A stretch of 64,000 bases of DNA. It comes from an uncultured Clostridia bacterium. GTDB taxonomy: Bacteria; Bacillota; Clostridia; Christensenellales; Aristaeellaceae. A program made the translations under genes and the position numbers. Shown here piece by piece: positions 33,976 through 42,724 of the stretch. The notes under the pieces were generated by a model. The model saw only the letters and a list, made by a program, of their open reading frames with translations. It was not told where the DNA came from and ran no database searches. The DNA lies in NCBI GenBank assembly GCA_937907055.1, contig CALCTW010000132.1, positions 19,558-83,557 of the forward strand. Direction: 5' to 3'. Every line of letters starts with the position of its first letter. Position 1 is the first letter of the stretch.

Positions 33976-34007
33976 ACGGAGGCACCGGACACGGCGCCTC
34001 CGTTTTG
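33976..34007 (+). terminator. Terminator after the 196-residue secreted protein gene
   Basis: ACGGAGGC (33976-33983) pairs with GCCTCCGT (33996-34003), followed by TTTT. Confidence 0.85.
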
Positions 34008-34100
34008 CTTGGGAGAGAAAGCATGCTCCCGCGCGGGCAGCATTCAACAGACTGAATGCTGCCGGATCAGCGCGGTTGGGACAGAAAAATGAATAAGAAA

Positions 34101-34132
34101 AACGCGCTGCCAAAGAAAAGACAGCGCGTTTT
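34101..34132 (-). terminator. Terminator of the long sugar-transport operon
   Basis: AACGCGCTG (34101-34109) pairs perfectly with CAGCGCGTT (34122-34130). A T run follows on the - strand, so it can end the transcript from 34166. Confidence 0.85.
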
Positions 34133-34165
34133 GATATTGCCGGACGATGAGCCCGGAAGGAAGGC

Positions 34166-34954
34166 TTACTGCCTGACCAGCGTGAGCTTGCGCTTGCTGG
34201 AGATGAGCGTAAGGGTGTTATTGGCGTAGGTGAAGGTGTATTTGACAGAACCGACCTTGAAATCGGGCTCGTAGGAGCCGGTGTAGGTGACGGCGGAGCC
34301 ATCCGGCGCGGTGACGGTGAGGGTGATGGAGGTACCTTCGATCTTGCGATCGGTGATGGTACCGAGCAGGACGCCCTTTTCAGCCGTCAGCGTGTTATCG
34401 CTCTTGATGGCGTAGGTGCCGGAGATCTTGTTTTCCGCTACATCAACGGTGAACAGGGTGCTGCTTTCATCCAGCGTGCCCTTTAACGTCTTGCTGCCGC
34501 CGTTCGGCGTATCCAGCTTGATGGTGGTGACGCCCTTGGAGGTCTTGTTGCTCTTGATGGAGCCCATCACGATGCCGTTTTCCCACAGCATATCCTCGCC
34601 GCTGATCGTGTAGACGAGCGTGGCGGGCAACGCGCAGGTGATGTTTTCGGAGATGGAATAGGTGGTCTCCGCGGTGGTGGTGGTGGGTTTGCGAAGCGCT
34701 TCCGGCACACCGTTTACAGAAGAAGAGGTGGTGAGGGTGATGGAAAGCGTGCCGTCGGGCGCGAAGGTCCACACAGAGGAGCAGCCTTTCAGATCTTCAG
34801 GATCCAGCTTTTCATCTTTGGCGTACTGAGCGATATCGATCGCGTAAGCGCCGTCAAGGGAGGAAATGATCTCGGACGGAGCGGGAGCGGAGCTGCAGGC
34901 ACAGAGCGTGACCGTGAGCGCGAGGAGAAGGAGGAAGGAGAGGATCCTTTTCAT
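34166..34954 (-). CDS. Lipoprotein, unknown function, end of the transporter operon
   Basis: 262 residues from the ATG at 34954. A clear lipobox (LALTVTLCAC within the first 22 residues) predicts a lipid-anchored surface protein. The mature part is a repetitive beta-structure with alternating Thr/Ser strands (SGTYAIKSDNTLTAEKGVLLGTI, ITLTVTAPDGSAVTYTGSYE), resembling lipocalin-like or DUF-type proteins of Clostridia. The family is not recognised. It lies 46 bases after the second ATPase gene, is followed by a strong terminator, and is probably part of the same transcript. Confidence 0.75.
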   Translation of the reverse strand: MKRILSFLLLLALTVTLCACSSAPAPSEIISSLDGAYAIDIAQYAKDEKLDPEDLKGCSSVWTFAPDGTLSITLTTSSSVNGVPEALRKPTTTTAETTYSISENITCALPATLVYTISGEDMLWENGIVMGSIKSNKTSKGVTTIKLDTPNGGSKTLKGTLDESSTLFTVDVAENKISGTYAIKSDNTLTAEKGVLLGTITDRKIEGTSITLTVTAPDGSAVTYTGSYEPDFKVGSVKYTFTYANNTLTLISSKRKLTLVRQ

Positions 34955-35000
34955 AGCGGCGGGGCCCCTTTCATAGCGGGAATGGGTGGTATTTTTGCGG

Positions 35001-36080
35001 TCAGCGGATGACCTGTTCGGTGGTGCCGTCAAAGAGATAAACAGAGGAATAGGGGATGGAGAAGGTGACGGGATGATCCGTCTCGGGGATCTCGAAGGGA
35101 GTGACCTTCAGGATGGTCTTGGCGCCTTCGCAGTCCACATAGACATTGGCGTTGTCACCGAGCATCTCCGTCAGCTCCACATTGCCGTTGATGGTGTAGG
35201 CTTCATTGCAGGAGCCGAGCTGAATGGCTTCCGGGCGGAAACCGAAGACGATCTTCTTGCCTTCCCACGCCGCGGCGTCAAAGCCGGGCTTGCTGCGAAG
35301 ATCAATGACATTGCTGCCGAAGTGGATGGCGCCGTCCTTGACGGTATCGCGGATGAAGTTCATGGGCGGCTCCCCGATGAAGCCGGCCACGAAGACATTG
35401 ACAGGATCGAAATAAAGTTCACGCGGGGTGCCGACCTGCTGGACATAGCCGTCTTTCATGACGACGATACGATCCGCCAGGGTCATGGCCTCGGTCTGGT
35501 CATGCGTGACATAGATGGTGGTGGCACCGGTGGACTGATGGATCTGCGCGATCTCACTGCGCATGGTGACGCGCTGCTTGGCATCCAGGTTGGAAAGCGG
35601 CTCATCCATGAGGAAGACGCCGACCTTGCGGATGATGGCGCGGCCGATGGCGACACGCTGACGCTGACCGCCGGACAGCGCGCGGGGAAGACGATCCAGA
35701 TAATCGGTGAGGCCGAGGATCTGCGCGGTGTGCCTGACACGGCGGTCGATCTCATCCTCATCCACGCCCATCAGGGTGAGGCTGAAGGCGATGTTATCAT
35801 ACACCGTCATCTGCGGATAGAGGGCGTAGGACTGGAAGACCATGGCGATCTCGCGCTCCTTGGGGCTCCACTCATTGGCGCGTTTGCCGTCGATGAGGAA
35901 GTCACCGTTGGAGATATCTTCAAGACCGGCGATCATGCGCAGTGTGGTGGACTTGCCGCAGCCGGAGGGGCCGACGAAAACGATGAATTCACCCTTTTCA
36001 ATGGCAAGATTGAAATTATGGACCGCGTGGAAGCCGTTCGGATAGATCTTGTTGATATTGACGAGCGTGAGGTGGGACAT
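35001..36080 (-). CDS. Sugar ABC transporter ATPase (MsmX/UgpC-like), copy 2
   Basis: 359 residues with AAGGAGGT before the ATG. Walker A GPSGCGKSTTLRM is near residue 38, a Q-loop is in VFQSYALYPQ, signature LSGGQRQRVAIGRA is near 134, and Walker B VFLMDEPLSNLDA follows. The C-terminal ~120 residues are a TOBE/OB-type regulatory domain (FGFRPEAIQLG). Proteins of this type energise several sugar importers that lack their own ATPase. It is the same length as copy 1 at 37372-38451 and clearly paralogous. It comes after the second pair of small membrane proteins. Confidence 0.94.
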   Translation of the reverse strand: MSHLTLVNINKIYPNGFHAVHNFNLAIEKGEFIVFVGPSGCGKSTTLRMIAGLEDISNGDFLIDGKRANEWSPKEREIAMVFQSYALYPQMTVYDNIAFSLTLMGVDEDEIDRRVRHTAQILGLTDYLDRLPRALSGGQRQRVAIGRAIIRKVGVFLMDEPLSNLDAKQRVTMRSEIAQIHQSTGATTIYVTHDQTEAMTLADRIVVMKDGYVQQVGTPRELYFDPVNVFVAGFIGEPPMNFIRDTVKDGAIHFGSNVIDLRSKPGFDAAAWEGKKIVFGFRPEAIQLGSCNEAYTINGNVELTEMLGDNANVYVDCEGAKTILKVTPFEIPETDHPVTFSIPYSSVYLFDGTTEQVIR

Positions 36081-36119
36081 GGGAGACCTCCTTTATGATT
36101 GCCGCGGACAAGATGGGAA

Positions 36120-36761
36120 TCAGCGTTGTCCGTCGACCCGTGCGCGGGCATCGGAGAAGATTCGGAAAAACATATTGCGTACCCAGAGGAAGACCAGATC
36201 GATGATCAGGTAGAAGAGACCGAAGAGGATCGGCTCCACCCCCAGGGTGACGGTATTCGCCGGCAGACCATTGGCCTGAATGGCGGCGGTGTTGATGGCG
36301 TTATAGAGAGAATAGACGAGGAAGATGAGCAGGGCGGCATAGAGGATATTGAGCGGAAGGGAGATGAGCTTTGACTCAAACGGGACCATCATCCACTTGT
36401 TGTTGCCCTTCTTCTTCGGCGCGATGAAGCGCAGAATACCGTTGGTGAGCAGATCTGTGACCGTGCCGCTGACAAGGGACAGGATCACGAGGGTGTCCAG
36501 CGCTTCGAATGTGCCAAGACCCCACATGATGAAGAAGCAGATCGCGGCCGGGAACCAGAACTTGATGAAAATGACCTTGAAGGTATTGGGCAGATGAAAC
36601 CGGGAGCCCTTGTACTTGCGTTTTTCAAGCTCGGATACGGGAGGGGAGTTGGTTTCATCGGCATTGACCAGATCATCGATCGCTTTGGAATGCAGATCAT
36701 AATAATCGGCTGTATTCTTTTGCGGATCGCGTTCCGGGGCTTTTTTCTTTCTTGCTGCCAT
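36120..36761 (-). CDS. Small multi-span membrane protein, unknown (operon member 213 aa)
   Basis: 213 residues. A hydrophilic basic N-terminus (~1-60, with RKYKGSRFHLPNTFKVIFIK) is followed by four hydrophobic segments at about 68-84, 90-110, 134-154 and 174-194. The FIAPKKKGNNKWMMVPFESKLI loop is on the inside by the positive-inside rule. Family not recognised. Its ATG overlaps the stop of the preceding gene by one base (TAATG), which implies coupled translation and a joint function with it. Confidence 0.8.
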   Translation of the reverse strand: MAARKKKAPERDPQKNTADYYDLHSKAIDDLVNADETNSPPVSELEKRKYKGSRFHLPNTFKVIFIKFWFPAAICFFIMWGLGTFEALDTLVILSLVSGTVTDLLTNGILRFIAPKKKGNNKWMMVPFESKLISLPLNILYAALLIFLVYSLYNAINTAAIQANGLPANTVTLGVEPILFGLFYLIIDLVFLWVRNMFFRIFSDARARVDGQR

Positions 36762-37375
36762 TAATCATCACCGGAGAGCTCGATCTCACCCATGTTCTCG
36801 TTTTCATCGATGCGGATGTTGGTGTTGATCTTACGCAGCAGACGGGAGTAGACCGGCAGCAGCGCGGTGAAGGCGAGACCGACGATGAGGATGATGATGT
36901 GGCCGTTCAGCAGCGCGCTGATCTGCGACTTGGTCTGCAGACGGGAGATCTGACGGGCTTCGATGATGGAAAGATCGTTGATGATGGTATCCGCCGTTCC
37001 GAAGGCCAGTTCCTTGTAGACCCAGGTGCGAACGGTGGACAGATAGGCGATATCGGCATAGATGACCGCGGCGAACATAACGAGGGTGAGGATCAGCATC
37101 CATTTGTTCACGGGCTTGCGGTGCGGGAAGGCATAGCCGAAGCACACAAGGCCCAGAATGGAGAACAGCATGGTGATGAAGCCGCAAAGACCCATGCCCG
37201 CGCCGTTGATGGAGGCGGTGGTATTGGAGACGGTGGTGAGCTGCAGGGAATACCACAGGAATGCGATCAGCATGATGCACAGCGGGATGGTATGGGGCTT
37301 ACGCTTGAGGGAGACCAGGGATCTGCGGGCGCGCTCTTTGATCTTGGCGCCGAAGGTGAGTTTCTGCCGGCTCAT
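36761..37375 (-). CDS. Small multi-span membrane protein, unknown (operon member 204 aa)
   Basis: 204 residues. Basic N-terminus (KIKERARRSLVSLKRKPHTI), then hydrophobic segments at about 32-46, 60-82, 91-112 and 157-177. Between the third and fourth is a ~45-residue polar loop (STVRTWVYKELAFGTADTII) that would lie outside. The C-terminus is acidic. It resembles permease-like transmembrane folds only in topology; I find no known motif. It is coupled on both sides: its ATG overlaps the stop of ATPase copy 1 (ATGA) and its stop overlaps the next start. Confidence 0.8.
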   Translation of the reverse strand: MSRQKLTFGAKIKERARRSLVSLKRKPHTIPLCIMLIAFLWYSLQLTTVSNTTASINGAGMGLCGFITMLFSILGLVCFGYAFPHRKPVNKWMLILTLVMFAAVIYADIAYLSTVRTWVYKELAFGTADTIINDLSIIEARQISRLQTKSQISALLNGHIIILIVGLAFTALLPVYSRLLRKINTNIRIDENENMGEIELSGDD

Positions 37376-38451
37376 GCTTTTACCTCCCGGATCGCTTCGG
37401 TGGTTTCCTTGTCGAAGAAATGCTTGCGGTCAAAGTTGACGGTGATGCCGTCGCCCTTATGATAATCGAACCAGCCCTTGAGCTTGGCGGAGACCTTGAC
37501 GGCATTGTTGCCGGCGATGTGGCCGTGGACGAGGGTGTTCATGCCGAGATTTTCATTGATGGTGATGTCCATTTTGACTTCGCTGCCCAGAGAAATATCT
37601 TCCGGACGGACACCGAGGACGATCTCCTTGCCGAGGTAGGCGGCAAGACGGGCTTGCTCCTTTTCATTGATGGAGACGGTGAAGCCATCGCCCTGCAGAT
37701 GACCCTGCTGTACGGTGACGGGGAAGGTGTTCATGGGGGGCAGACCGATGAAGCCGGCGACGAAGAGGTTGGCCGGGTCATCGTAAAGCTCCAGCGGGGT
37801 GCCGATCTGCTGTACATGACCCATGGACATACAGACGATACGATCCGCCAGAGTGAGGGCCTCAGTCTGATCGTGGGTGACGTACATCATGGTGGCGCCC
37901 AGACGCTTGTGCAGCAGCAGGATCTCACGGCGGGTGGCGCCGCGGAGCTTGGCGTCCAGATTGGACAGGGGCTCGTCAAAGAGGAAGACCTTGGGGCTGC
38001 GGACAATGGAACGGCCCATGGCGACACGCTGGCGCTGACCGCCGGAGAGCTGCGCGGGCTTTTTGTTGAGCTGGCTGGTCAGATCCAGGATCTCAGCCGC
38101 GGCAAGGACCTTCTTGTGGATGACATTGGGGTTTTCGTTGCGCATGGTAAGGGAGAAGGCCATGTTCTCGTAGATGGTCATATGGCCGTACAGCGCGTAA
38201 TTCTGGAAGACCATGGCCATATCGCGGTCCTTCGCGGGGAGGCGGGTGATATCCTTGCCGTCCAGCAGCAGATTGCCGGCAGAGATGTCTTCCAGACCGG
38301 CGACCATGCGCAGGGTGGTGGATTTGCCGCAGCCGGAGGGGCCGACGAGCACGATCAGTTCACCGTCTTTGACATCAAGGTTGAAATCAAAAACAGCCTG
38401 AACGTTGTTATCGTAGATCTTATCGATATGCTGTAATGAAAGCTGTGCCAT
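37372..38451 (-). CDS. Sugar ABC transporter ATPase (MsmX/UgpC-like), copy 1
   Basis: 359 residues from the ATG at 38451 (GGAGGTCG site); a longer frame upstream runs into the previous gene. Walker A GPSGCGKSTTLRM, Q-loop in VFQNYALYGH, signature LSGGQRQRVAMGRS, Walker B VFLFDEPLSNLDAK, and a C-terminal TOBE-type domain (VLGVRPEDISLGSEVKM). It differs from copy 2 mainly in the C-terminal half. It follows the first pair of small membrane proteins and is translationally coupled to the second pair. Confidence 0.94.
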   Translation of the reverse strand: MAQLSLQHIDKIYDNNVQAVFDFNLDVKDGELIVLVGPSGCGKSTTLRMVAGLEDISAGNLLLDGKDITRLPAKDRDMAMVFQNYALYGHMTIYENMAFSLTMRNENPNVIHKKVLAAAEILDLTSQLNKKPAQLSGGQRQRVAMGRSIVRSPKVFLFDEPLSNLDAKLRGATRREILLLHKRLGATMMYVTHDQTEALTLADRIVCMSMGHVQQIGTPLELYDDPANLFVAGFIGLPPMNTFPVTVQQGHLQGDGFTVSINEKEQARLAAYLGKEIVLGVRPEDISLGSEVKMDITINENLGMNTLVHGHIAGNNAVKVSAKLKGWFDYHKGDGITVNFDRKHFFDKETTEAIREVKA

Positions 38452-38453
38452 TT

Positions 38454-38957
38454 TCAGACGACCTCCGTCTTCTTCGCGTGCCGGGCCAGGGCAGCGCACT
38501 TTTTCTGGTTGATGATACCGGCCAGGATCAGGCAGACAGCGGAACCGATCAGCCAGCCGATCGCCCAGGCACCCTGCGCGGGAGACATGACCGCGGAGGA
38601 GGAACCGTTGACGGTGATCTGCGCCTGCATGGCCTGCATGGGGATAACGAAGACGCGCGCGGCCTGAAATACGCCGGCCAGATAAAGACCGATGGAGTAG
38701 CCGGACTTGTAGTTCTTGACGCCCTCGGAGGCGAGGAAGACATACAGCATGAAGAGCAGATTGACCACGATGGACGCGCCGATCAGCAGGCTGTAATACC
38801 AGGAACCGCGGTCAGACTCGTAAATATTGACGAAATAGAAGACATCCAGCAGGATGGCGAGATAGCAGAGGCGGGATGACGCGGTGTTCTTGGTGAAGCG
38901 CATACGGTCTGTTTTGATCTCGCTCGCTTCAGCGGCGGAAATGACAGGTTCAGACAT
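38454..38957 (-). CDS. Small multi-span membrane protein, unknown (operon member 167 aa)
   Basis: 167 residues with AAAGGAGG before the ATG. A ~28-residue soluble N-terminus is followed by four hydrophobic segments: around LCYLAILLDVFYFVNI, LLIGASIVVNLLFMLYVFLA, IGLYLAGVFQAARVFVIPM and WAIGWLIGSAVCLILAGII. A short outside loop (QAQITVNGSSSAVMSPAQG) lies before the last one. The C-terminus is basic. Family not recognised. Its start overlaps the previous gene by 8 bases and its stop is two bases before the ATPase start. Confidence 0.8.
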   Translation of the reverse strand: MSEPVISAAEASEIKTDRMRFTKNTASSRLCYLAILLDVFYFVNIYESDRGSWYYSLLIGASIVVNLLFMLYVFLASEGVKNYKSGYSIGLYLAGVFQAARVFVIPMQAMQAQITVNGSSSAVMSPAQGAWAIGWLIGSAVCLILAGIINQKKCAALARHAKKTEVV

Positions 38958-39549
38958 GGGCGGCCTCCTTTCCCTCAGCGATCAGACGGTCTTCAGCCTT
39001 CATGAGGCGGACCTTGACGATGACATTGACGATGAGCGCGATCAGGATGATGACGAACGCGCCGAAGATGTAGTAGTGCAGATCGAACAGGGCGGTGGAT
39101 TCGGTGTAGTAGCCCTTCATTTTATCAGCAACGGCTTTGAGCGCCGCAAAATCCATTTTGAGGAACTCAGCCTTGTAAAATTCGATGTTCTGGTGGCACC
39201 ATACGGTAAACGCGGCGCCAGCCACGGTGAAAAGACCGGTGGCGAGATAATTGCCGAAGTAGTACTTGCGGCGGGAATGGGTGTTGGTGATGAACAGGAA
39301 AACGGCCAGCAGCAGCATTCCGATGGAATAGGCCGTGAAGGAACGGTTGAAGGGCTGCATCTCATAATACACCCAGGAACCGGCAACAGTGGTGTTGTAG
39401 GGATCGGCTTCCACGCCGATGTTGTTTTTACCGCGGATAAGGTCGTAGAGGTCGGTCATGATGCCGAGAGAGTACAGGAAGACAGCCGCGCAAAGGATGA
39501 GCGCGACCATGCAGAGGACCTTCTGTGCCAGAAGCTGTTTTTTGTACAT
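38950..39549 (-). CDS. Small multi-span membrane protein, unknown (operon member 199 aa)
   Basis: 199 residues. The four hydrophobic segments are near residues 13-31, 71-88, 104-120 and 158-180. Two polar loops would be outside: DLIRGKNNIGVEADPYNTTV, and YKAEFLKMDFAALKAVADKM. The last segment is followed by a basic, Glu-rich tail. No motif of a known permease or enzyme is seen. It is the first gene after the binding protein, separated from it by a hairpin, and overlaps the next membrane protein gene. Confidence 0.8.
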   Translation of the reverse strand: MYKKQLLAQKVLCMVALILCAAVFLYSLGIMTDLYDLIRGKNNIGVEADPYNTTVAGSWVYYEMQPFNRSFTAYSIGMLLLAVFLFITNTHSRRKYYFGNYLATGLFTVAGAAFTVWCHQNIEFYKAEFLKMDFAALKAVADKMKGYYTESTALFDLHYYIFGAFVIILIALIVNVIVKVRLMKAEDRLIAEGKEAAHV

Positions 39550-39588
39550 GATGACCTCCAGAGATAAGAAGAATGAGGGGAACAGGTG

Positions 39589-39618
39589 CCCTGCCCGGAA
39601 GCGAACCTCCGGGCAGGG
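39589..39618 (-). other. Intercistronic hairpin after the binding-protein gene
   Basis: CCCTGCCCGGA (39589-39599) pairs perfectly with TCCGGGCAGGG (39608-39618), with no T run on the - strand. Such stems commonly protect binding-protein mRNA and set its excess over downstream genes. Confidence 0.7.
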
Positions 39619-39630
39619 ACTTGGAAACGA

Positions 39631-41721
39631 TTATTCAGCGAAATATTCGAGCAGGGATTCCCAGGCGGCTTCCTTGATGGTCAGGTACTGAGCGCCGTAC
39701 ATGGTGTCAGCGACGTAGGAAGCAGCTTCTTCGGCGGAGGTCATGCCTTCGGCAGTGAAGCCGCCGGCGATGATGTCGCAGAAGATGTTCTTCTGGCCCT
39801 TGGCGGAAGAGAAGCTGTCGTTCAGCTGGGTGTAGCTGGACAGGGTGTCGTTATCTTCCTGCGTGGTGGGCAGAACGGTGGGAACGGAGGTGTACCAGGG
39901 ATTCTCGCACACGTCGAGCTCGACATGCTTGATGGTGCCCAGCGCGATGGCGTTGGAGATGTAGCCGGCGCCTTCCTTACCGATCTCGTTGGTGCACTGG
40001 TATTCGAACGCCTGGCTCTTGAGGAAGGACAGGGTGGAACCCAGATAGTAACGAGCGTAGTTGGTGTAGTTACCGGAAGCCTTGGACTGCAGTTCAGCAG
40101 CGGTGGCATCGGCGATCACGGGCATTTCCTTGCCGTTGAAGTTGAAGGTGACATAGGAGCCGTCGTCGTTGGTCTTGATGAAGGAATCGGGGCCGTAGCT
40201 CATCAGGATCTGACCTTCCTCGGAGTAGGCGTAGTCGATCAGCTTCAGAGCGGCGAACAGCTTATCCTGATCATCGCCGACACCGGCCACGGAGATGCCC
40301 CAACCATCGGTCTTGACGGAACGCCAGGACTCGGTGAAGCGCATGAAGACACCGTCTTCGGTGGTGCCATCGAACCAGCGGGCCACGGGAACCATGACGG
40401 CCATGTACTTTTCGCCGTCAGCATTCTGCAGCTTGGTGTCGTTCATGATGGTCTGGGTCTGGTTGTAGTCATAGGACATGAAGCCGATGTCGTTCTCCAG
40501 CATGGTGGCGGACTTGGCGTCTTCCTGAGCATTGATGAAGGTGGCGGAAACGAGGCCTTCCTGAGCCATGGCGTTCATACGGGCGACGGCTTCATAGGCT
40601 TCCACTTCCTGACGGGCATCGTGCAGCATGCCATCGGTGCCGATGAACAGGTAATCCTGACGGGATTCCATACCGCGGGCACCGAACAGGATGCCGGCGA
40701 AACGGAACATATCCACACGACGCTGGTTGTTACCGTCTTCACGGGAGAAGAGGCCCTGCACAGAATCGGTGCCGTTGAGGGTGTAGGCATTGGCGACCAC
40801 GCAGCGGAGCAGAGCGACGAGTTCGTCGGCATCCCAGGCAGCGTTCTGACCAATGAACAGGTTGGCACGGTTGGTGCCGTAGTATCCGTTGTAAGCGGTG
40901 TCGATGTAGGAGCGCAGCATGTTGACAGCTTCAACACCGTTGACTTCGCCGTTTTCGAGCGCGGCGTTCATGACGGCGACGATGTTGCCGGCGGCGTCGT
41001 AATCCTTGGTGACCTGCTCAACAGCAGTGCCTTCGGCGTTCACGACATCCACGGTGACCTTGCCCTCGGTGGGCATGTAGGGGGTGTAGACAGCAGCGTT
41101 GACCTTGCCGCAGTTTTCAGCGGTGAATTCGCCTTCGCCGTTCAGCAGCTTCTCAGCCCAGTCGGTGCGCATCAGAGGCATACGCTCGATGTCGTTAACA
41201 CCGTCGAAGTAGGGGCTGAAGTAGATGGCGCCGGTGTCCACATTACCGGTGATGGACAGCAGAACGATGGGGTTCTCGTCCAGATAATCGGCAAAGTTGG
41301 GCATGATGTCCAGATATTCGGCGATGTTGACGACCATGCCGGCCTCACCGTATTCGGACAGGGTGGAAGCGGTACCGGACACGACATCGACCTGGTCGAG
41401 CTGTTCCTTCCAGTAGGCGAATTCCTTGGCAGCGCTGTTGCCCTGATACTTGTCTTCGAAGACCATGCCGAGACGGTTCTGGACTTCGACCCAGGTGGGC
41501 TTCAGGTCGCCGGTGTGGTAGGTGATACCATCGGCCAGGGTGATGCCGTCGCCGGCGGTATCGGCGTCAAAGAACAGGCCGGTCTTGGCGCTGTTGTAAC
41601 CGGTGGCCATGCGCAGGACGGTGCCGGGCGCGAAAGCCAGTTCGTCTTCCTCAGCCATGGCGAAGGAGATCGCGGTCATGACCATGATCATCGCCAGAAG
41701 CAGAGCAAAAAGCTTCTTCAT
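39631..41721 (-). CDS. Extracellular sugar-binding protein, large (LplA/YtcQ-like)
   Basis: 696 residues, longer than the ~500-560 usual for this group. Signal peptide MKKLFALLLAMIMVMTAISFAMA, without lipobox. The mature part is a large two-lobed binding protein: FEDKYQGNSAAKEFAYWKEQ, VVNIAEYLDIMPNFADYLDE, ALKLIDYAYSEEGQILMSYG and a Trp/Tyr-rich centre. It comes with LplB- and LplC-type permeases, which in Bacillus import large oligosaccharides including pectin fragments. The ligand is not known; a uronate- or pectin-derived oligomer is suggested only by the shared operator with uxaB. Confidence 0.88.
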   Translation of the reverse strand: MKKLFALLLAMIMVMTAISFAMAEEDELAFAPGTVLRMATGYNSAKTGLFFDADTAGDGITLADGITYHTGDLKPTWVEVQNRLGMVFEDKYQGNSAAKEFAYWKEQLDQVDVVSGTASTLSEYGEAGMVVNIAEYLDIMPNFADYLDENPIVLLSITGNVDTGAIYFSPYFDGVNDIERMPLMRTDWAEKLLNGEGEFTAENCGKVNAAVYTPYMPTEGKVTVDVVNAEGTAVEQVTKDYDAAGNIVAVMNAALENGEVNGVEAVNMLRSYIDTAYNGYYGTNRANLFIGQNAAWDADELVALLRCVVANAYTLNGTDSVQGLFSREDGNNQRRVDMFRFAGILFGARGMESRQDYLFIGTDGMLHDARQEVEAYEAVARMNAMAQEGLVSATFINAQEDAKSATMLENDIGFMSYDYNQTQTIMNDTKLQNADGEKYMAVMVPVARWFDGTTEDGVFMRFTESWRSVKTDGWGISVAGVGDDQDKLFAALKLIDYAYSEEGQILMSYGPDSFIKTNDDGSYVTFNFNGKEMPVIADATAAELQSKASGNYTNYARYYLGSTLSFLKSQAFEYQCTNEIGKEGAGYISNAIALGTIKHVELDVCENPWYTSVPTVLPTTQEDNDTLSSYTQLNDSFSSAKGQKNIFCDIIAGGFTAEGMTSAEEAASYVADTMYGAQYLTIKEAAWESLLEYFAE

Positions 41722-41818
41722 AGGGTGTTCCTCCTGTTTATTTGCAGGCTGTTTGACACAGCTCTGCGATTCTATGTGACCGGATACGCTCCGGCGGGCA
41801 ACAGATGGGGGATGGGGA

Positions 41819-42709
41819 TCATTCCTTCACGCCGCCGGCGTTGGTGCCCTTGGCGAAGTACTTCTGGATGAAGGGATAGATGATGAGGATGGGGATGATG
41901 GAGCAGACGATGAGGGCGTAGATGACGGAATCGGACGCGTAGGTCTCGTTCCAGCCGGCCATCTGGTCGGTATCGGTGTACTGTTCCAGCTTCAGACGGA
42001 TGAAGACCTGCAGAGGATGCTCGTTCTGGTTGGCGATCATCTGACGGGCCCAGAAGTAACCGTTCCAGCGGGAGATGGCGAAGAACAGGGCCACGGTGGC
42101 GATGGTGGACTTGCTCATGGGGATGTAGACCTTGCCGAGAACCTGGAATTCGGTGGCACCGTCCACGATGGCGGCTTCTTCGATCTCACTGGGGACGCCT
42201 TCAAAGGCGTTGCGCAGCAGAACGATGTTCATGGCCGCCATACCCATGGCGATGACGACCAGCCATTTATCATCCATGATGCCCACGGAGCGGAAAACAG
42301 CCTGCGTATCGAGGTAGTTGAGGTACTGCGGCACGATACCGGCGGAGAACCACATGGTGAAGACCAGAAAGAAATTGAACGTTTTGCGGAAAAGGAGACG
42401 CTTCTTGGACAGGGCGTAAGCGCCGAGGATGGCAACGCCCATGGCCCACAGTGTGCCGTACAGGGTGAGGAACAACGTGTTGGAATAGGAATTCCAGAAC
42501 ATGTTGTTGGTAAACATCTGCTGGAAGGCGTCAAACTGAACATCCTTCGGGAAAAGGATGATCTCGCCGTATTCGACCGCGTGACGGCCGGAAATGGAGG
42601 CGGAGACGGCGTATACGAAGGGATAGAGGCACAAAAGGGCAAACACGGTGAGGAACGTGTAACTGATGATCTTAAAGATCAGCTCGGTCACTTCAAGTTT
42701 TCTTTTCAT
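41819..42709 (-). CDS. Sugar ABC transporter permease, LplC/YtcP-like
   Basis: 296 residues, usual length. Six transmembrane segments, with the family N-terminus IFKIISYTFLTVFALLCLYPFVYAVSASIS. The EAA coupling loop is near residue 190 (LRNAFEGVPSEIEEAAIVDGATEFQVLGKVY). It ends in the short cytoplasmic tail FIQKYFAKGTNAGGVKE typical of LplC. It forms the channel with the LplB-like protein encoded just upstream (15-base gap). Confidence 0.93.
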   Translation of the reverse strand: MKRKLEVTELIFKIISYTFLTVFALLCLYPFVYAVSASISGRHAVEYGEIILFPKDVQFDAFQQMFTNNMFWNSYSNTLFLTLYGTLWAMGVAILGAYALSKKRLLFRKTFNFFLVFTMWFSAGIVPQYLNYLDTQAVFRSVGIMDDKWLVVIAMGMAAMNIVLLRNAFEGVPSEIEEAAIVDGATEFQVLGKVYIPMSKSTIATVALFFAISRWNGYFWARQMIANQNEHPLQVFIRLKLEQYTDTDQMAGWNETYASDSVIYALIVCSIIPILIIYPFIQKYFAKGTNAGGVKE

Positions 42710-42724
42710 GGTGTTCCCCCTTCA

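Noticed and set aside
39586..41871. A 761-codon + strand open frame opposite the sugar-binding protein gene
   Set aside because: Low-complexity Gly/Val/His-rich translation exactly antisense to a clear gene with a signal peptide.
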